From contig NC_080716.1 of the NCBI RefSeq assembly GCF_019097595.1, forward strand, positions 25,987,401-26,051,400: a DNA stretch of 64,000 bases, given 5' to 3'. Position 1 is the stretch's first letter. Each line of letters begins with the position of its first letter. Below are positions 26,314 to 33,552 of this stretch, piece after piece. The notes under the pieces are model-generated. The model worked only from the letters and a program-made list of their open reading frames with translations, was not told the origin of the DNA and did no database searches. Source of the stretch: Hemibagrus wyckioides. Its lineage: Eukaryota; Chordata; Actinopteri; Siluriformes; Bagridae. Made by a program: the position numbers and the translations under genes.

Positions 26314-26873
26314 ATAATTTCCAAATATTACCTTTTCAGCCAAAAACAAAATATAAACAAAACATATAACATAAAAAAAATAAAAATAAAAGCTAAAACA
26401 GGAGCATGACCGATCTGGAGTCTCCAGAACTAGCTCAGATTCTAGGCAATGTCCTTATAACACTGGATAAAGTAGACCTCAGACTTCAAAAGCAAAGGAT
26501 TGTTACTCTAAATATTAATCACTGATAGAGCTCTTTATTTTAGAGTTTATAACAATTTAATAAAATAGACTAAAATGAGGTTGAATGTTTACACTGACAG
26601 GAAACCCCCGGAGCACAAAGAGAACATGTACAACTCCACAAATACAGAGACTCGAAACACCAACCCCAGAGGTGCGAGTCTCACCGGGTCGGGTTTCTTA
26701 GTAAGAGGTTTTGAAAGAATAATTTATCATAAATTATAGCTGATGATATAGCATCAACCTAAAGACTCTCACATTGACCTTTATGACATCTCAGACACAA
26801 ATTTAGTATCTCAAAACACAGTATATGGTGACTACAGGAATATTTTCTTACCATGACTGTGAGCTTGATCCAT
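2371..26873 (-). CDS. osbpl1a: Oxysterol-binding protein-related protein 1 gene (ORP1L N-terminal half plus ORP1S start exon), overview
   Basis: ORP1 is a lipid-transfer protein. In vertebrates the long form sits on late endosomes, binds Rab7 through its ankyrin repeats, contacts the ER protein VAP through an FFAT motif and senses cholesterol through a C-terminal ORD domain. Seen here: fifteen exons whose splice phases all agree join into 457 codons without a stop. In that product, ankyrin repeats lie near residues 17-46, 50-82 and 137-170, a PH domain near 205-315, a helical linker near 340-445, and the FFAT core EDEFYDALS at the end. Segments such as [41 protein letters not shown] and LATEHH align in order with human ORP1L as I know it. 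The ORD exons were not found and should lie beyond the left edge. The human gene has about 30 more residues at the N terminus. An exon may be missing between exon 15 and the ORP1S exon. Confidence 0.93.
4170..5260. repeat. Duplicated intronic block, copy A
   Basis: Segments at 4,190-4,290 and 4,920-5,255 recur in the same order and orientation at 6,345-6,490 and 6,585-6,960. Shared landmarks are ttctggccacaagcttcaga, a stretch with gattcttggttg-type sequence, and ccagttcggttgcattta followed by gatgaaagtcttacat. Copy A is interrupted by a Tc1-like element that copy B lacks. A shorter partial copy of the first landmark lies near 3,930. Confidence 0.75.
4353..4898 (+). mobile_element. Internally deleted Tc1-like element
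   Basis: The ends are inverted repeats: cagctctggaaaaat at the left and its complement, followed by TA, at the right. Between them only the transposase C-terminus remains: [18 protein letters not shown] and [17 protein letters not shown] are readable from about 4,386. This keeps the final catalytic Glu (IEN) but loses both Asp residues and the DNA-binding domain. At about 546 bp against 1.2-1.6 kb for a full element, it is non-autonomous. The left TA appears mutated to TT. Confidence 0.85.
5524..5692 (-). CDS. osbpl1a: osbpl1a exon 15, coiled-coil end and FFAT motif
   Basis: Encodes [20 protein letters not shown], then [14 protein letters not shown] and a tail ending [10 protein letters not shown] plus one base. 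It aligns closely with human [37 protein letters not shown] is the FFAT-type VAP-binding motif of ORP1L. Acceptor ttgtag, donor gtgagt. Phase 0 in, phase 1 out. Similar intronic blocks flank the exon at 4,170-5,260 and 6,345-6,965. Confidence 0.95.
5990..6215 (+). mobile_element. Tc1-like relic, family with TTTAATAGGAACACC end
   Basis: Begins with the terminal motif ctttaataggaacacctgta and the caatcagccaatca block that marks this common fish family. It then reads [14 protein letters not shown], a helix-turn-helix piece of the transposase N-terminus. The rest is lost. Other fragments of the same family lie at 7,025-7,150, 17,575-17,975, 43,085-43,370 and 52,290-52,445. Confidence 0.75.
6345..6965. 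repeat. Duplicated intronic block, copy B
   Basis: Second copy of the block at 4,170-5,260, without the Tc1 insertion. In its place it has a TA/TG microsatellite with a small palindrome (6,488-6,555). The two blocks lie on either side of osbpl1a exon 15. No second copy of that exon is seen after copy B. Confidence 0.75.
6966..8500. other. osbpl1a intron, nothing recognised beyond the relic
   Basis: Unique-looking AT-rich sequence. The open frames near 7,740-8,080 overlap on both strands and show no conserved domain, so I do not call them genes. Confidence 0.5.
7025..7150. mobile_element. Tc1-like relic fragment
   Basis: Contains the internal phrase ggtgagcagaaaagcatctg and a terminal piece, gtgttcctaataaagtgaa, typical of the family described at 5,990-6,215. 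No coding capacity remains. Confidence 0.6.
8500..9360. repeat. Tandem repeat of about 180 bp, five diverged copies
   Basis: A unit containing tgtgatttctactttctctt, then cggtttataaag, ttactgttccacaaat and gctagcaagagctt recurs at about 8,690, 8,865, 9,040 and 9,220. A more diverged first copy begins near 8,505. The middle of each unit carries repeated gctagc palindromes. Poly-C runs inside two copies vary in length (8,746 and 9,106). Confidence 0.85.
9361..12370. other. osbpl1a intron, mostly unique sequence with simple repeats
   Basis: No gene recognised. Simple repeats are (CT)n at 10,668-10,682 and 11,047-11,076 and (CATC)n at 11,300-11,382. A short match to a dispersed family with tctatagaaacaataatg lies at 11,390-11,490. 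Related copies are near 37,840 and 48,010. Confidence 0.5.
12380..14000. repeat. Long degenerate tandem tract (cattactcagtatggagta type)
   Basis: About 1.6 kb is built from imperfect units of roughly 28-35 bases alternating cccattactc, a-g-tatggagtat or ttattgagtata, and ggatttcc or acatttcc. The units are too diverged for a fixed period by eye, but the phrase recurs dozens of times. It lies in the large osbpl1a intron and has no coding frame. Confidence 0.85.
14001..15700. other. osbpl1a intron, no gene recognised
   Basis: Contains a (TA)n run near 14,083-14,096 and a compound (GT)n(GA)n at 15,460-15,510 followed by a short GT run at 15,600. Open frames here lack recognisable motifs. Confidence 0.5.
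15712..16858. repeat. 33-bp coding-like minisatellite with 296-bp higher-order repeat
   Basis: About 34 copies of a 33-base unit that reads [11 protein letters not shown] on the plus strand. Variants are agaagaatgagaggg, ggggcagaatgag and tcacatataggg. One variant unit is 32 bases and shifts the frame. It occurs at about 16,147 and again at 16,443, marking an exact 296-base higher-order period (eight 33-base units plus one of 32). The edges, especially 15,712-16,050 and after 16,740, are more diverged. The open frames are a by-product of a period divisible by three, and the tract is antisense to osbpl1a in an intron. Confidence 0.93.
17575..17975 (-). mobile_element. Tc1-like relic with retroposon tail inside
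   Basis: Minus-strand remnants of the family at 5,990. The pieces tgctcaccatggatgtaaag, gtcaacaaggcattctcgcc, tctagagattgttg and caggcaccaacaacc appear in the order expected of an inverted copy. An actttattaatcctgaagg piece typical of a retroposon 3' end sits within it at 17,721. Confidence 0.7.
18159..18256 (-). CDS. osbpl1a: osbpl1a exon 14, helical linker
   Basis: Encodes [20 protein letters not shown] followed by [13 protein letters not shown]. It matches the human helix containing ASRETCVALTDCLNLFTKQE. Acceptor aacag, donor gtacgg. The next exon in frame is 12.5 kb away at 5,692, making this the largest intron seen in the gene. Confidence 0.87.
18599..18677 (-). CDS. osbpl1a: osbpl1a exon 13, helical linker
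   Basis: Encodes [20 protein letters not shown] followed by QNEGNN and one base, corresponding to human KAQSCQQRLDREISNFLKMI. It is a predicted amphipathic helix. Acceptor atacag, donor gtgaga. Phase 0 in, phase 1 out. Confidence 0.87.
18770..18950 (-). mobile_element. Retroposon 3' end fragment (inverted copy)
   Basis: Begins tcaaagaagctttattgtca and continues through tgcagtacacagtgaagtga and gttcctcctagaccagaggt. It is the reverse complement of the sequence ending at 39,745, including the caataaagcttctttgactt tail. It appears to be the 3' end of one non-LTR or SINE family. Confidence 0.75.
19313..19618. mobile_element. Putative non-autonomous DNA transposon with ggcccta ends
   Basis: Opens with gggtggacttagtgatttgg and ggccctaagtg, and closes with ggccctaagcgg and gttaagtccgcctcgg. 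The outer arms are inverted (ggactta / taagtcc), as are the inner gggggccc blocks. No coding frame. It could also be a degraded piece of a larger element. Confidence 0.5.
19706..19941 (+). mobile_element. tRNA-derived SINE
   Basis: A B-box-like gggttcgattcctgggcag lies at 19,749, preceded by a degenerate tRNA-like head. Downstream is the common fish SINE 3' region with ggatggttgcatctggaagg, gcatctggtgttaaa and gatccgctgtggcgacccc. The A box is poorly preserved. Confidence 0.8.
20159..20299 (-). CDS. osbpl1a: osbpl1a exon 12, C-terminal PH helix and acidic linker
   Basis: Encodes [20 protein letters not shown], then a Glu-rich stretch ([20 protein letters not shown]) and [12 protein letters not shown] is the closing PH helix with its invariant Trp (human WLEAIEEHSAYS). 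Acceptor gggcag, donor gtaaga. Forty-seven whole codons, phase 0. Confidence 0.92.
20942..21046 (-). CDS. osbpl1a: osbpl1a exon 11, PH domain
   Basis: Thirty-five codons encoding [20 protein letters not shown] followed by [15 protein letters not shown], matching human VKSTDSCLFFIKCFDDTIHGFRVP. Acceptor ttgcag, donor gtgagt. Phase 0 on both sides. Confidence 0.92.
21215..21375. repeat. (CT)n-rich microsatellite
   Basis: Pyrimidine tract of tctc with interspersed tgtc on the plus strand. It appears as a purine tract in osbpl1a pre-mRNA, just upstream of exon 11. Confidence 0.95.
21400..21805. repeat. TTCAA-rich degenerate minisatellite, block 1
   Basis: Units of about 15-20 bases on the theme ctgattcaattcaac, highly variable, running in the same sense as block 2 at 22,560-23,345. 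Confidence 0.9.
22307..22370 (-). CDS. osbpl1a: osbpl1a exon 10, PH domain
   Basis: Encodes [20 protein letters not shown] followed by CV, matching human QPDAVHNIYRQGCKHLTQAVCTV. Acceptor ccacag, donor gtaagt. Phase 2 in, phase 0 out. It sits in the gap between two blocks of a TTCAA-rich degenerate tandem repeat. Confidence 0.9.
22560..23345. repeat. TTCAA-rich degenerate minisatellite, block 2
   Basis: Same theme as 21,400-21,805. It also has longer internal repeats, such as a phrase with tctgattcagtttaattcaa recurring near 22,745, 22,830 and 23,040. The two blocks bracket osbpl1a exon 10. Confidence 0.9.
23709..23782 (-). CDS. osbpl1a: osbpl1a exon 9, PH domain strands
   Basis: Encodes [20 protein letters not shown] followed by WYCN and two bases. 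The core WVVLENGxxSWY is diagnostic of ORP PH domains (human FWVVLEHGVLSWY). The acceptor tttacag sits about 12 bases from a long GATT/AATT microsatellite, so its branch point probably falls inside the repeat. Phase 0 in, phase 2 out. Confidence 0.93.
23795..23970. repeat. Compound (AATC)n(AATT)n microsatellite
   Basis: Layout is AATC block, AATT block, AATC block, AATT block, about 175 bases in all. It ends 12 bases from the acceptor of osbpl1a exon 9, on its upstream side in the transcript. Confidence 0.97.
24220..24258 (-). CDS. osbpl1a: osbpl1a exon 8, start of PH domain
   Basis: A 39-base micro-exon encoding [13 protein letters not shown]. It aligns with KALKRYEGPLWK of human ORP1L, the first PH strand. 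Acceptor ctgaag, donor gtgagg. It is in phase 0 at both ends. Confidence 0.88.
24363..24430 (-). CDS. osbpl1a: osbpl1a exon 7, post-ankyrin helix
   Basis: Encodes [20 protein letters not shown] followed by QEN, matching human QKPLDLAQGAEMKHIL in position and pattern. The acceptor follows cgtag and the donor is the consensus gtatgt. Phase 1 in, phase 0 out. Confidence 0.88.
25069..25213 (-). CDS. osbpl1a: osbpl1a exon 6, third ankyrin repeat
   Basis: Encodes [20 protein letters not shown], then [20 protein letters not shown] and SFSAMNRN, plus one base. The PPDVNC motif followed by a GxTxLHxAA ankyrin core is the clearest match to ORP1L in the gene. Acceptor aaatag, donor gtaatc. Phase 0 in, phase 1 out. 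Confidence 0.95.
25279..25364 (-). CDS. osbpl1a: osbpl1a exon 5, linker helix before ankyrin repeat 3
   Basis: Encodes [20 protein letters not shown], then DCGVVAQL. It corresponds to the human stretch with RKLEELLLAAAREG. The acceptor follows ctccag and the donor is gtgagt. Phase 1 in, phase 0 out. Confidence 0.91.
25443..25554 (-). CDS. osbpl1a: osbpl1a exon 4, end of ankyrin repeat 2 and spacer
   Basis: Encodes [18 protein letters not shown], then [19 protein letters not shown], plus one base. This matches human ELVMLLLEYNADTTIVNG and the following conserved spacer ending in SMLE. Acceptor acccag, donor gtcggg; phase 0 in, phase 1 out. Confidence 0.92.
25661..25735 (-). CDS. osbpl1a: osbpl1a exon 3, second ankyrin repeat
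   Basis: Twenty-five whole codons in phase 0, containing [20 protein letters not shown] followed by LCGRQ, the inter-repeat loop and first helix of ankyrin repeat 2. The acceptor gaag is weak, but the phase and the LLK/KGVDVN join are right for the family. The donor is gtgggt. The downstream intron is only about 106 bases long and carries GT/GA microsatellite sequence. Confidence 0.9.
25813..25907 (-). CDS. osbpl1a: osbpl1a exon 2, first ankyrin repeat
   Basis: Encodes [11 protein letters not shown], then [20 protein letters not shown], a standard ankyrin helix-turn-helix that aligns with GWTPLHLACYFG of human ORP1L. The donor is gttaga. Two acceptors 9 bases apart both keep the frame: one gives an exon from 25,907, the other from 25,898. 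They differ by the residues AFS. The exon enters in phase 1 and leaves in phase 0. Confidence 0.9.
26585..26690 (-). mobile_element. Retroposon fragment (ggaaacccccggagcac type)
   Basis: The phrase ggaaacccccggagcac, then agaacatgtacaactccaca, is a common fish non-LTR 3' region. Another piece lies at 27,585-27,665, and a complementary piece is at 47,520-47,790. Boundaries are approximate. Confidence 0.6.
26852..26873 (-). CDS. osbpl1a: osbpl1a exon 1 coding part (candidate start)
   Basis: The frame opens with ATG at 26,873 and encodes MDQAHSH plus one base before a good donor (gtaaga). The start context is strong (A at -3, G at +4), and an in-frame TGA lies five codons upstream, so no longer frame enters from 5'. 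The phase (1) matches exon 2. The human first ankyrin helix pair is absent from this exon. Either the fish protein is shorter, or the true first coding exon lies elsewhere and this one is an alternative or spurious. The 5' UTR and transcription start cannot be placed. Confidence 0.5.
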
Positions 26874-28240
26874 TTGGCTGTATCTTCAGTCTGTATCACA
26901 AGTCGGCTCGGACAAAGTTCCGGGTTTCCAGCAATCAAAAATCATAGATATTCAAAATCCCAGTCTAATGAGAACTACGCAGAACTTCACAGCAGGCCAA
27001 AAGACTACAGTGTCTATATATCTGCAGTAGCCACATGGTTTCTAAATAAAGATAGTAACCTGATGCCAGGACCAGCCGCTTGTAACATAAACACGAGGAT
27101 GTGTGCTTGTTTTTATCTACTTATCTATTAACAAGTTTATCCAGGATACAGACATTCAGTGCGGACGGGATTCAGGCATGTGTTAGTGTGTAGATAAGAA
27201 CAACTAACACAGGAGACCCTACAGCAGAAATCTACCATCTTTTTCACCTTTTATTCCCAGATTTGTAAATCCATATTCGGTTGATGTTTCCTGTTTGTAG
27301 GGAGCCTGGAGTTTATTCCAGGACACTCAAAGTACAAGGATGACATTTACAGTTATGACATTTGGCAGACACCCTTATCCTGATTAACTTACATTTTCAT
27401 CACATTTTATACAACTGACCAATCAAGGGTTAAGGGCCTTGCTCAAGGTCCTGGCAGCGGCAGCTTGGTGGAGCTGGGATTCAAATTCACAACCTTCTGA
27501 AGAGTAGGCCAACACCTTAACCATTAAACTACCTAACAACAACATTCTAAAGGTGCCATTCAGAATAAAATGTATGCTAATGGACCAGGGGAGGAAACCT
27601 GAGTACTTGGAGGAAACCCTGAGGCACAGGGAGAAACTCAACAGAGGTGGGAATCAAACCCCTAAAATAGAAATGTAGCATGCACACTATTCATTTAAAT
27701 TGTTTGTTTGAATATGACTTCTAGAAAAAAATATTAAGCAAAATATTAACACACAAATTCCCTCTTTAGAATGTGGGTAGAGTGACATTTATAATATTAA
27801 TCATCAGAACTGAAGTGCAAGTTAGGTTTGAGCTTCACATGGCAGAAGAAAACAAGCCATCAAAATTTTTTAAAAATGGCCGACGCTCTGACTGAGACAC
27901 GAGACAGCAGATCCAACTCAGCTTGGTTTAAAATGTTTCTATCATTTTCATCACTCTCAAATGAAATACTTCCCTCATTAGTGATTCATTCGAGGTTAAT
28001 GATATGCAGATCACTGCCTCCATGTCTGCATCTGTAATTCTGACTCCAGTGTCCTGAAAGTTTCCAAAAGCCTGCTGGTTATATAACATATTAGTTAACA
28101 TATTCACTGAACTTTATTTTTAAGCTCTTTGTTTTCTACTAAAAATAAAAAAAATGCCAGATGAAAAATACTGAGAATAAGATAACTTTTAAAAAAGTTG
28201 AAAAATGTTGAAAAATTAAAAAAAAAAAAAACAATAATAA
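26874..28240. other. Intergenic sequence upstream of osbpl1a exon 1
   Basis: The promoter of the long isoform may lie here, but I see no TATA box or CpG island I would defend. Apart from the repeats listed at 27,342-27,665, the sequence has no recognisable gene. Confidence 0.4.
27342..27545. mobile_element. Dispersed fish repeat (tttggcagacaccctta type)
   Basis: Contains acatttggcagacaccctta, then gggttaagggccttgctcaa and ccaacaccttaaccattaaa, in the order typical of a widespread fish retroposon end. A related head sequence starts at 62,822. Confidence 0.7.
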
Positions 28241-28279
28241 TAATAATATATATATATATATTAAATAATTGTTGAAATG

Positions 28280-28351
<72 letters not shown>
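28241..28351. repeat. (TA)n microsatellite, left part
   Basis: Long TA runs that stop exactly at the left end of the Tc1 copy. They resume at 29,609-29,682 on its right, so the transposon split one microsatellite. Confidence 0.95.
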
Positions 28352-28354
<3 letters not shown>

Positions 28355-29606
28355 TATATTGCCAAAAGTATTCGCTCACCCATCCAAATAATCAGAATCA
28401 GGTGTTCCAATCACTTCCATGGCCACAGGTGTATAAAATCAAGCACCTAGGCATGCAGACTGTTTTTACAAACATTTGTGAAAGAATGGGTCGCTCTCAG
28501 GAGCTCAGTGAATTCCAGCGTGGAACTGTGATAGGATGCCACCTGTGCAACAAATCCAGTCGTGAAATTTCCTCGCTCCTAAATATTCCACAGTCAACTG
28601 TCAGCTGTATTATAAGAACGTGGAAGTATTTGGGAACGACAGCAACTCAGCCACGAAGTGGTAGGTCACGTAAACTGACGGAGCGGGGTCAGCGGATGCT
28701 GAGGCGCATAGTGTGAAGAGGTCGCCAACTTTCTGCAGAGTCAATCGCTACAGACCTCCAAACTTCATGTGGCCTTCAGATTAGCTCAAGAACAGTGCGC
28801 AGAGAGCTTCATGGAATGGGTTTCCATGGCCGAGCAGCTGCATCCAAGCCATACATCACCAAGGGCAATGCAAAGCGTCGGATGCAGTGGTGTAAAGCAC
28901 GCCGCCACTGGACTCTAGAGCAGTGGAGACGCGTTCTCTGGAGTGACGAATCACGCTTCTCCATCTGACAATCTGATGGACGAGTCTGGGTTTGGCGGTT
29001 GCCAGGAGAACGGTACTTGTCTGACTGCATTGTGCCAAGTGTAAAGTTTGGTGGAGGGGGGATTATGGTGTGGGGTTGTTTTTCAGGAGCTGGGCTTGGC
29101 CCCTTAGTTCCAGTGAAAGGAACTCTGAATGCTTCAGCATACCAAGACATTTTGGACAATTCCATGCTCCCAACTTTGTGGGAACAGTTTGGAGCTGGCC
29201 CCTTCCTCTTCCAACATGACTGTGCACCAGTGCACAAAGCAAGGTCCATAAAGACATGGATGACAGAGACTGGTGTGGATGAACTTGACTGGCCTGCACA
29301 GAGTCCTGACCTCAACCCGATAGAACACCTTTGGGATGAATTAGAGCGGAGACTGAGAGCCAGGCCTTCTCGTCCAACATCAGTGTGTGACCTCACAAAT
29401 GCGCTTCTGGAAGAATGGTCAAAAATTCCCATAAACACACTCCTAAACCTTGTGGACAGCCTTCCCAGAAGAGTTGAAGCTGTTATAGCTGCAAAGGGTG
29501 GACCGACGTCATATTGAACCCTATGGATTAGGAATGGGATGTCACTTAAGTTCATATGCGAGTCAAGGCAGTCAAGGCAGGTGAGCGAATACTTTTGGCA
29601 ATATAG

Positions 29607-29608
<2 letters not shown>
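28352..29608 (+). mobile_element. Tc1-like transposon, copy 1 (inactive)
   Basis: Terminal inverted repeats cactatattgccaaaagta and its complement end the element on both sides, each bordered by TA. The internal length is 1,257 bp. By eye it is nearly identical to copy 2 at 33,553-34,800, which lies in the opposite orientation, so both inserted recently. The transposase gene is interrupted by two stop codons. Confidence 0.96.
28486..29517 (+). pseudogene. Tc1-like transposase, two nonsense mutations
   Basis: Same length as the intact copy (344 codons with stop) and no frameshift. Codon 77 is TGA where copy 2 has CGA, and codon 161 is TGA where copy 2 has TGG. Other changes include GRSR for the GRPR AT-hook-like motif and KGNAK for KCNAK. 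The first change is a typical CpG decay. Such a copy can still be moved in trans because its ends are intact. Confidence 0.95.
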
Positions 29609-29684
<76 letters not shown>

Positions 29685-29900
29685 CCATTCATATAAGACA
29701 TTTTTATTTCTTTATGCACCTATTACCTGCAATAGCCTTATTTGTTGTACATATATTTACATATTCATCTGCACTTGTTCACTTGCACAATTTCTACTAT
29801 TTCTTCTATTTGCACTTCTGGTAGATGTTAAACAGCATTTTGTTGCTATGTAGCTGTACTGTGCAATGACAATAAAGTTCTTACTTTAAAAAAGAAGTGC
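29609..29900 (+). mobile_element. TA microsatellite, right part, and retroposon 3' tail
   Basis: (TA)n to about 29,682. Then a non-LTR or SINE-like 3' end with tgcacttctggtagatgtta, gcattttgttgctatgtagc and tgtgcaatgacaataaagtt. Confidence 0.65.
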
Positions 29901-31590
29901 TTACTTCTGAATTTAGCACCATAACTGTACCCAAAAGTCAAACTGGAAGCTGCAACAAATGCTAACTGCGGCAGGAATCACACTGGACCATGCTCAGGGG
30001 AGGAACAAAGAACAGGATGGTTAATGCGTCTGCCAGATTAGGATCCATGGCCTCCAAGATCTTGTTTTAGAACATCTTTCAGAGATAAATCTAATCAATT
30101 TCCACAAAGAAAGATAGACAGTGTGTCTAGCTTTGCAGATATTTCGGTAGAGGGGAAAAGGGATTATGGAACGGATAATATCCATAATGTCTTTTGAAAG
30201 AGATGAAGCAAGGGCAAGGTAGCTGCATGGCATTGTGGGTAACATAGGAAAGCGTTAACTAAAGTAAAAATACACCAACATGCTGATTTCAAGATCGATA
30301 AATCTCACAGGGCATCAAAGTTGGTGTGTTATTTTTATAGATGAATATGCCAGTTGTTTTTGGTGGATTTTTATTTATTGAATTTATTAAATTGTGTTTC
30401 GAATCATCACTACCCTGCTCACTTTGCCCTTCCTTTTCAGTCCGTCGTGCCCCACTGTATCTCTGATCGGTCTCATCTCACTGATCAAAGTGAGTCTTAT
30501 CCCAGTGGAAAATTTCCTTCCTCTCCATTTCCCTCTCCCCTCAGTCCCTTCATCACAGCTGTCACGCTGCTCATTTGTGGTCAGATCTGAACTCATCCAG
30601 CTGAAGTTCCCCAGGGCAGTGTACGAGCTCAGACAAGAGTCGCACTGGGCTTCAATTGTGTGCCATTTTGATTGGTAGATTGTTCTTCACAGAAAATTGA
30701 AGTGCTCTCCCTGTGCTAAATAGGTTTTAAATAAAAAAAAGACAAGGCGCAGCATGCGGTTGACCGATGGAAATGGAACAGATTTCTGCTAATTGGACAT
30801 AATTCATTACCTATTCTCTCTGTCCAGAGGAATCATTGACATCCTGCATGAAAATAATCAAAAGTTCATGCACAAAATAATCTCAAGCAGGAATTGGTAT
30901 TTTCAGCTCATACATACTCTAGAAACTCTTTCTAACTTTTATTCGAACACAATACATATATATATATATATATTTCCAAACGTTATCTTATTCCAGCATA
31001 TTGACTTGCACCCTCACAAACCTTCCGTTCAGATCTATTTCTATAGCATTTTTATCAGTAGATATTTTCAAAGAAATCCTGATTTCTTTGAAAAAACATA
31101 AAGCTGTTGAGTGGGAGGTGAGGGTCTGAACATAAATCAACAGATGAAATTGATTTAAAACACGTAAAACATAAAAGAAAAGATCGCTGGCAAAGAATTT
31201 GCGCTAGTGACAATGACTAATGAGAAACACAGTCTCTCCCTTTTCATGCTAGCTAAACTAACAAGGATATCTGATATCCACAAAAAAACAAAAAAGAAGA
31301 TGTACAGTATTTGGTATGTATTGTGAAGCATAGTGTTTGGAGGCTAAATTGAAGCTGTATCCGCTAGCACGGTTGTGATTGCATTAATACAGCAAGCAAC
31401 CGATTTAAATAACGGCTTGTCATCATTTTTGGCCGTTAATTGTTATCGAACTTCTGCTAATTTTTCAGTGTTGTGTATTTTCCTCTCACTATGACTTACA
31501 TTTCTGTGAATTTTTCAAGTGTTTCTACATTCTGGTACATTCATGTGATATGAAACTGAAGCTTTGTTCTGTGCCTCTGTTGCTTAAGGC
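29901..31590. other. Intergenic, nothing recognised
   Basis: Mixed unique sequence with a (TA)n run at 30,955-30,972. Pyrimidine-rich frames at 30,354-30,678 overlap on both strands and look non-coding. Confidence 0.45.
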
Positions 31591-31599
31591 ATTCTCGAA

Positions 31600-31810
31600 A
31601 CATCTCGCTGTTTCACACTGTACATATTTGCAATTGCAGTGTGGGGTTTACACTGCAAAAGCTTGAGCAAGGCCCTTAACCCTCTTTGCTCCAGGGGCAC
31701 TGAAGCTGCCCTTGAGCTCTGACCCCAACTTCCTCAGCTGGGATATGTGAAGAAAAAAATTCCAATGTGCTGTAATGTATGTGTGGGGATAGTAAAGCTT
31801 CTTCTTCTTC

Positions 31811-31842
<32 letters not shown>

Positions 31843-31850
31843 CTTCTCAA
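31600..31850 (+). mobile_element. Retroposon 3' fragment with (CTT)n tail
   Basis: Contains gagcaaggcccttaaccctc, tttgctccaggggcactgaa and cttcctcagctgggatatg, then tagtaaagcttcttcttctt. It is the reverse complement of 46,618-46,830. The (CTT)n microsatellite at 31,800-31,846 grew from its tail. Confidence 0.75.
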
Positions 31851-33550
31851 TTACCAGTGAGAAACGTTCCTCTATGCAGGGTTAAAAGCGAGGTTTCGAA
31901 CAATGACAGCATGAGATATATGTATATATATGTATATATGTTGCTCATAGAAATATTTCATATGATCAGCTACTGGACTCACACTCTAGCGACTATTCTT
32001 CATTTTCATCTAATTTAAAAGTTGAAAAATGCAAATGCCATCCCTGATTGTTTGGGTGCATAGCATTACACAGGCCATAAGTGCAGGACTCTATTTCTAA
32101 TGAGGGTGTCGGCTTATTTAGGCAGGATGATGATCTTATTATCTCTCTAACCCACCAAACCCTCCACCTCCCCACACACACCTCCCCACTGAAGCACCAA
32201 CAGTGTGTGAAAGATCTAATGAGGGTCATCATTCTGTCTGACGAGGGCTTTGAAGACCTGTCCTTAATCTGTCCAATTTGGCAGCATTGTGTCACATCTA
32301 CAGTCTACATCGTGTCACATATACAGAGTCTATTTGGGGAATAACGCCACAAAGCCTTGGGTTATGTTGCTGGCATAGTATCTGTGTTTGGTTAGATTTC
32401 ATCCTTAGGACAATTTTTCAAAGAATTTTAATGTTCATATTTGAATGAGTTTAAATTCTACTCAATGGGGCACATTGTCTCCTATGTGCACTTGCTTGAA
32501 AAATACAATTATTTGTTCAGAGCAAATCTTTACACTCTTCAGGGAACCTTATGCTTCAGTTGTTCCTCTGTAAAGGGGTGGGATATATTATGGAGGCAAG
32601 TGATCAGTCAGTTCTTAAAATTGATGTGTTTGAAGAGGGAAAATGGGCAAGTGACATTAACACAGACCAAACTGTGATGGCTAGACAACCGGGAGTATCA
32701 GAGCATTTCTACAGCAGGAGGTCTTGTGAGGTGTTCCTGGTATTTATCCATGCCTTGACATCTCAGAGCTGTCAAAGGGAGACTAAGACAATTTAAGGCA
32801 GGTGGTTTAATTGTTATAGCTGATTGGTGTACATGGACAAATGGTTCTTTTCTATGTTAACCTAGACATTTTACGTTACACAAACAACTTAAATCACAGT
32901 GATTCCCAAAGCAAAAGTCCCACAATTCATGCTCTTTATTAGATGACTGAATTACTATATTTTTACATAAAACCCATTCCATCATATCAACCATCAAGCC
33001 ATTTTGGAAATACAAATGATAGCGTTCAGGAGCTTAGAGCCCAGTCATGTTAATTAGCTTAGAGATTATTATAAGCCATTACACTTCTTTAACATTAGAC
33101 ACCAATGTTTAATCCTTTTCAAATGACAAGATAATGGAAGAGAATGGAAATCTCAACGGACTTTTGGAGATGGAAACCTCAACAGGGACCTTTTAGTGAG
33201 AAAGAAGGACGAGACGCTGATTAGCATATTAGACTTAGTTAAAATCTCCATCAGGGAATTATGCTTCTTCGCGGTTTATTCAATGCCCTATAAAATTAAA
33301 GTCAACGGTCAGTAGAAGATCAGCTACAGCTATTATAATCCTTTAAGACCCCAATTTGGTTCAAAGTTTTTGAGCTTTAGATGGTTGGTAATTAGGTTAG
33401 ACAAATTTGGACACCCATTTTGTAATACAATTAAGAAAACGATCATTACAAATTGATTTCGATGTATGCGTTAGATAAAATAAATAAAAAAAAAACATTA
33501 TAATTAGAGAAATTATAAAAGGTCTTCAATGGGATGAAAATTCTTGGATG
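31851..33550. other. Intergenic, nothing recognised
   Basis: No exon or repeat family identified by eye. Overlapping frames on both strands near 31,993-32,344 and 32,441-32,796 show no conserved motif. Confidence 0.4.
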
Positions 33551-33552
33551 TA

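Noticed and set aside
28809..29555. Long antisense frames over both Tc1 copies (248 and 269 codons)
   Set aside because: These are opposite-strand shadows of the transposase gene. They have no known domain, and their ends do not correspond to the element.
30354..30678. Overlapping frames near 30.4-30.7 kb as an exon
   Set aside because: Open on both strands, pyrimidine-rich, no motif and no convincing splice pair.
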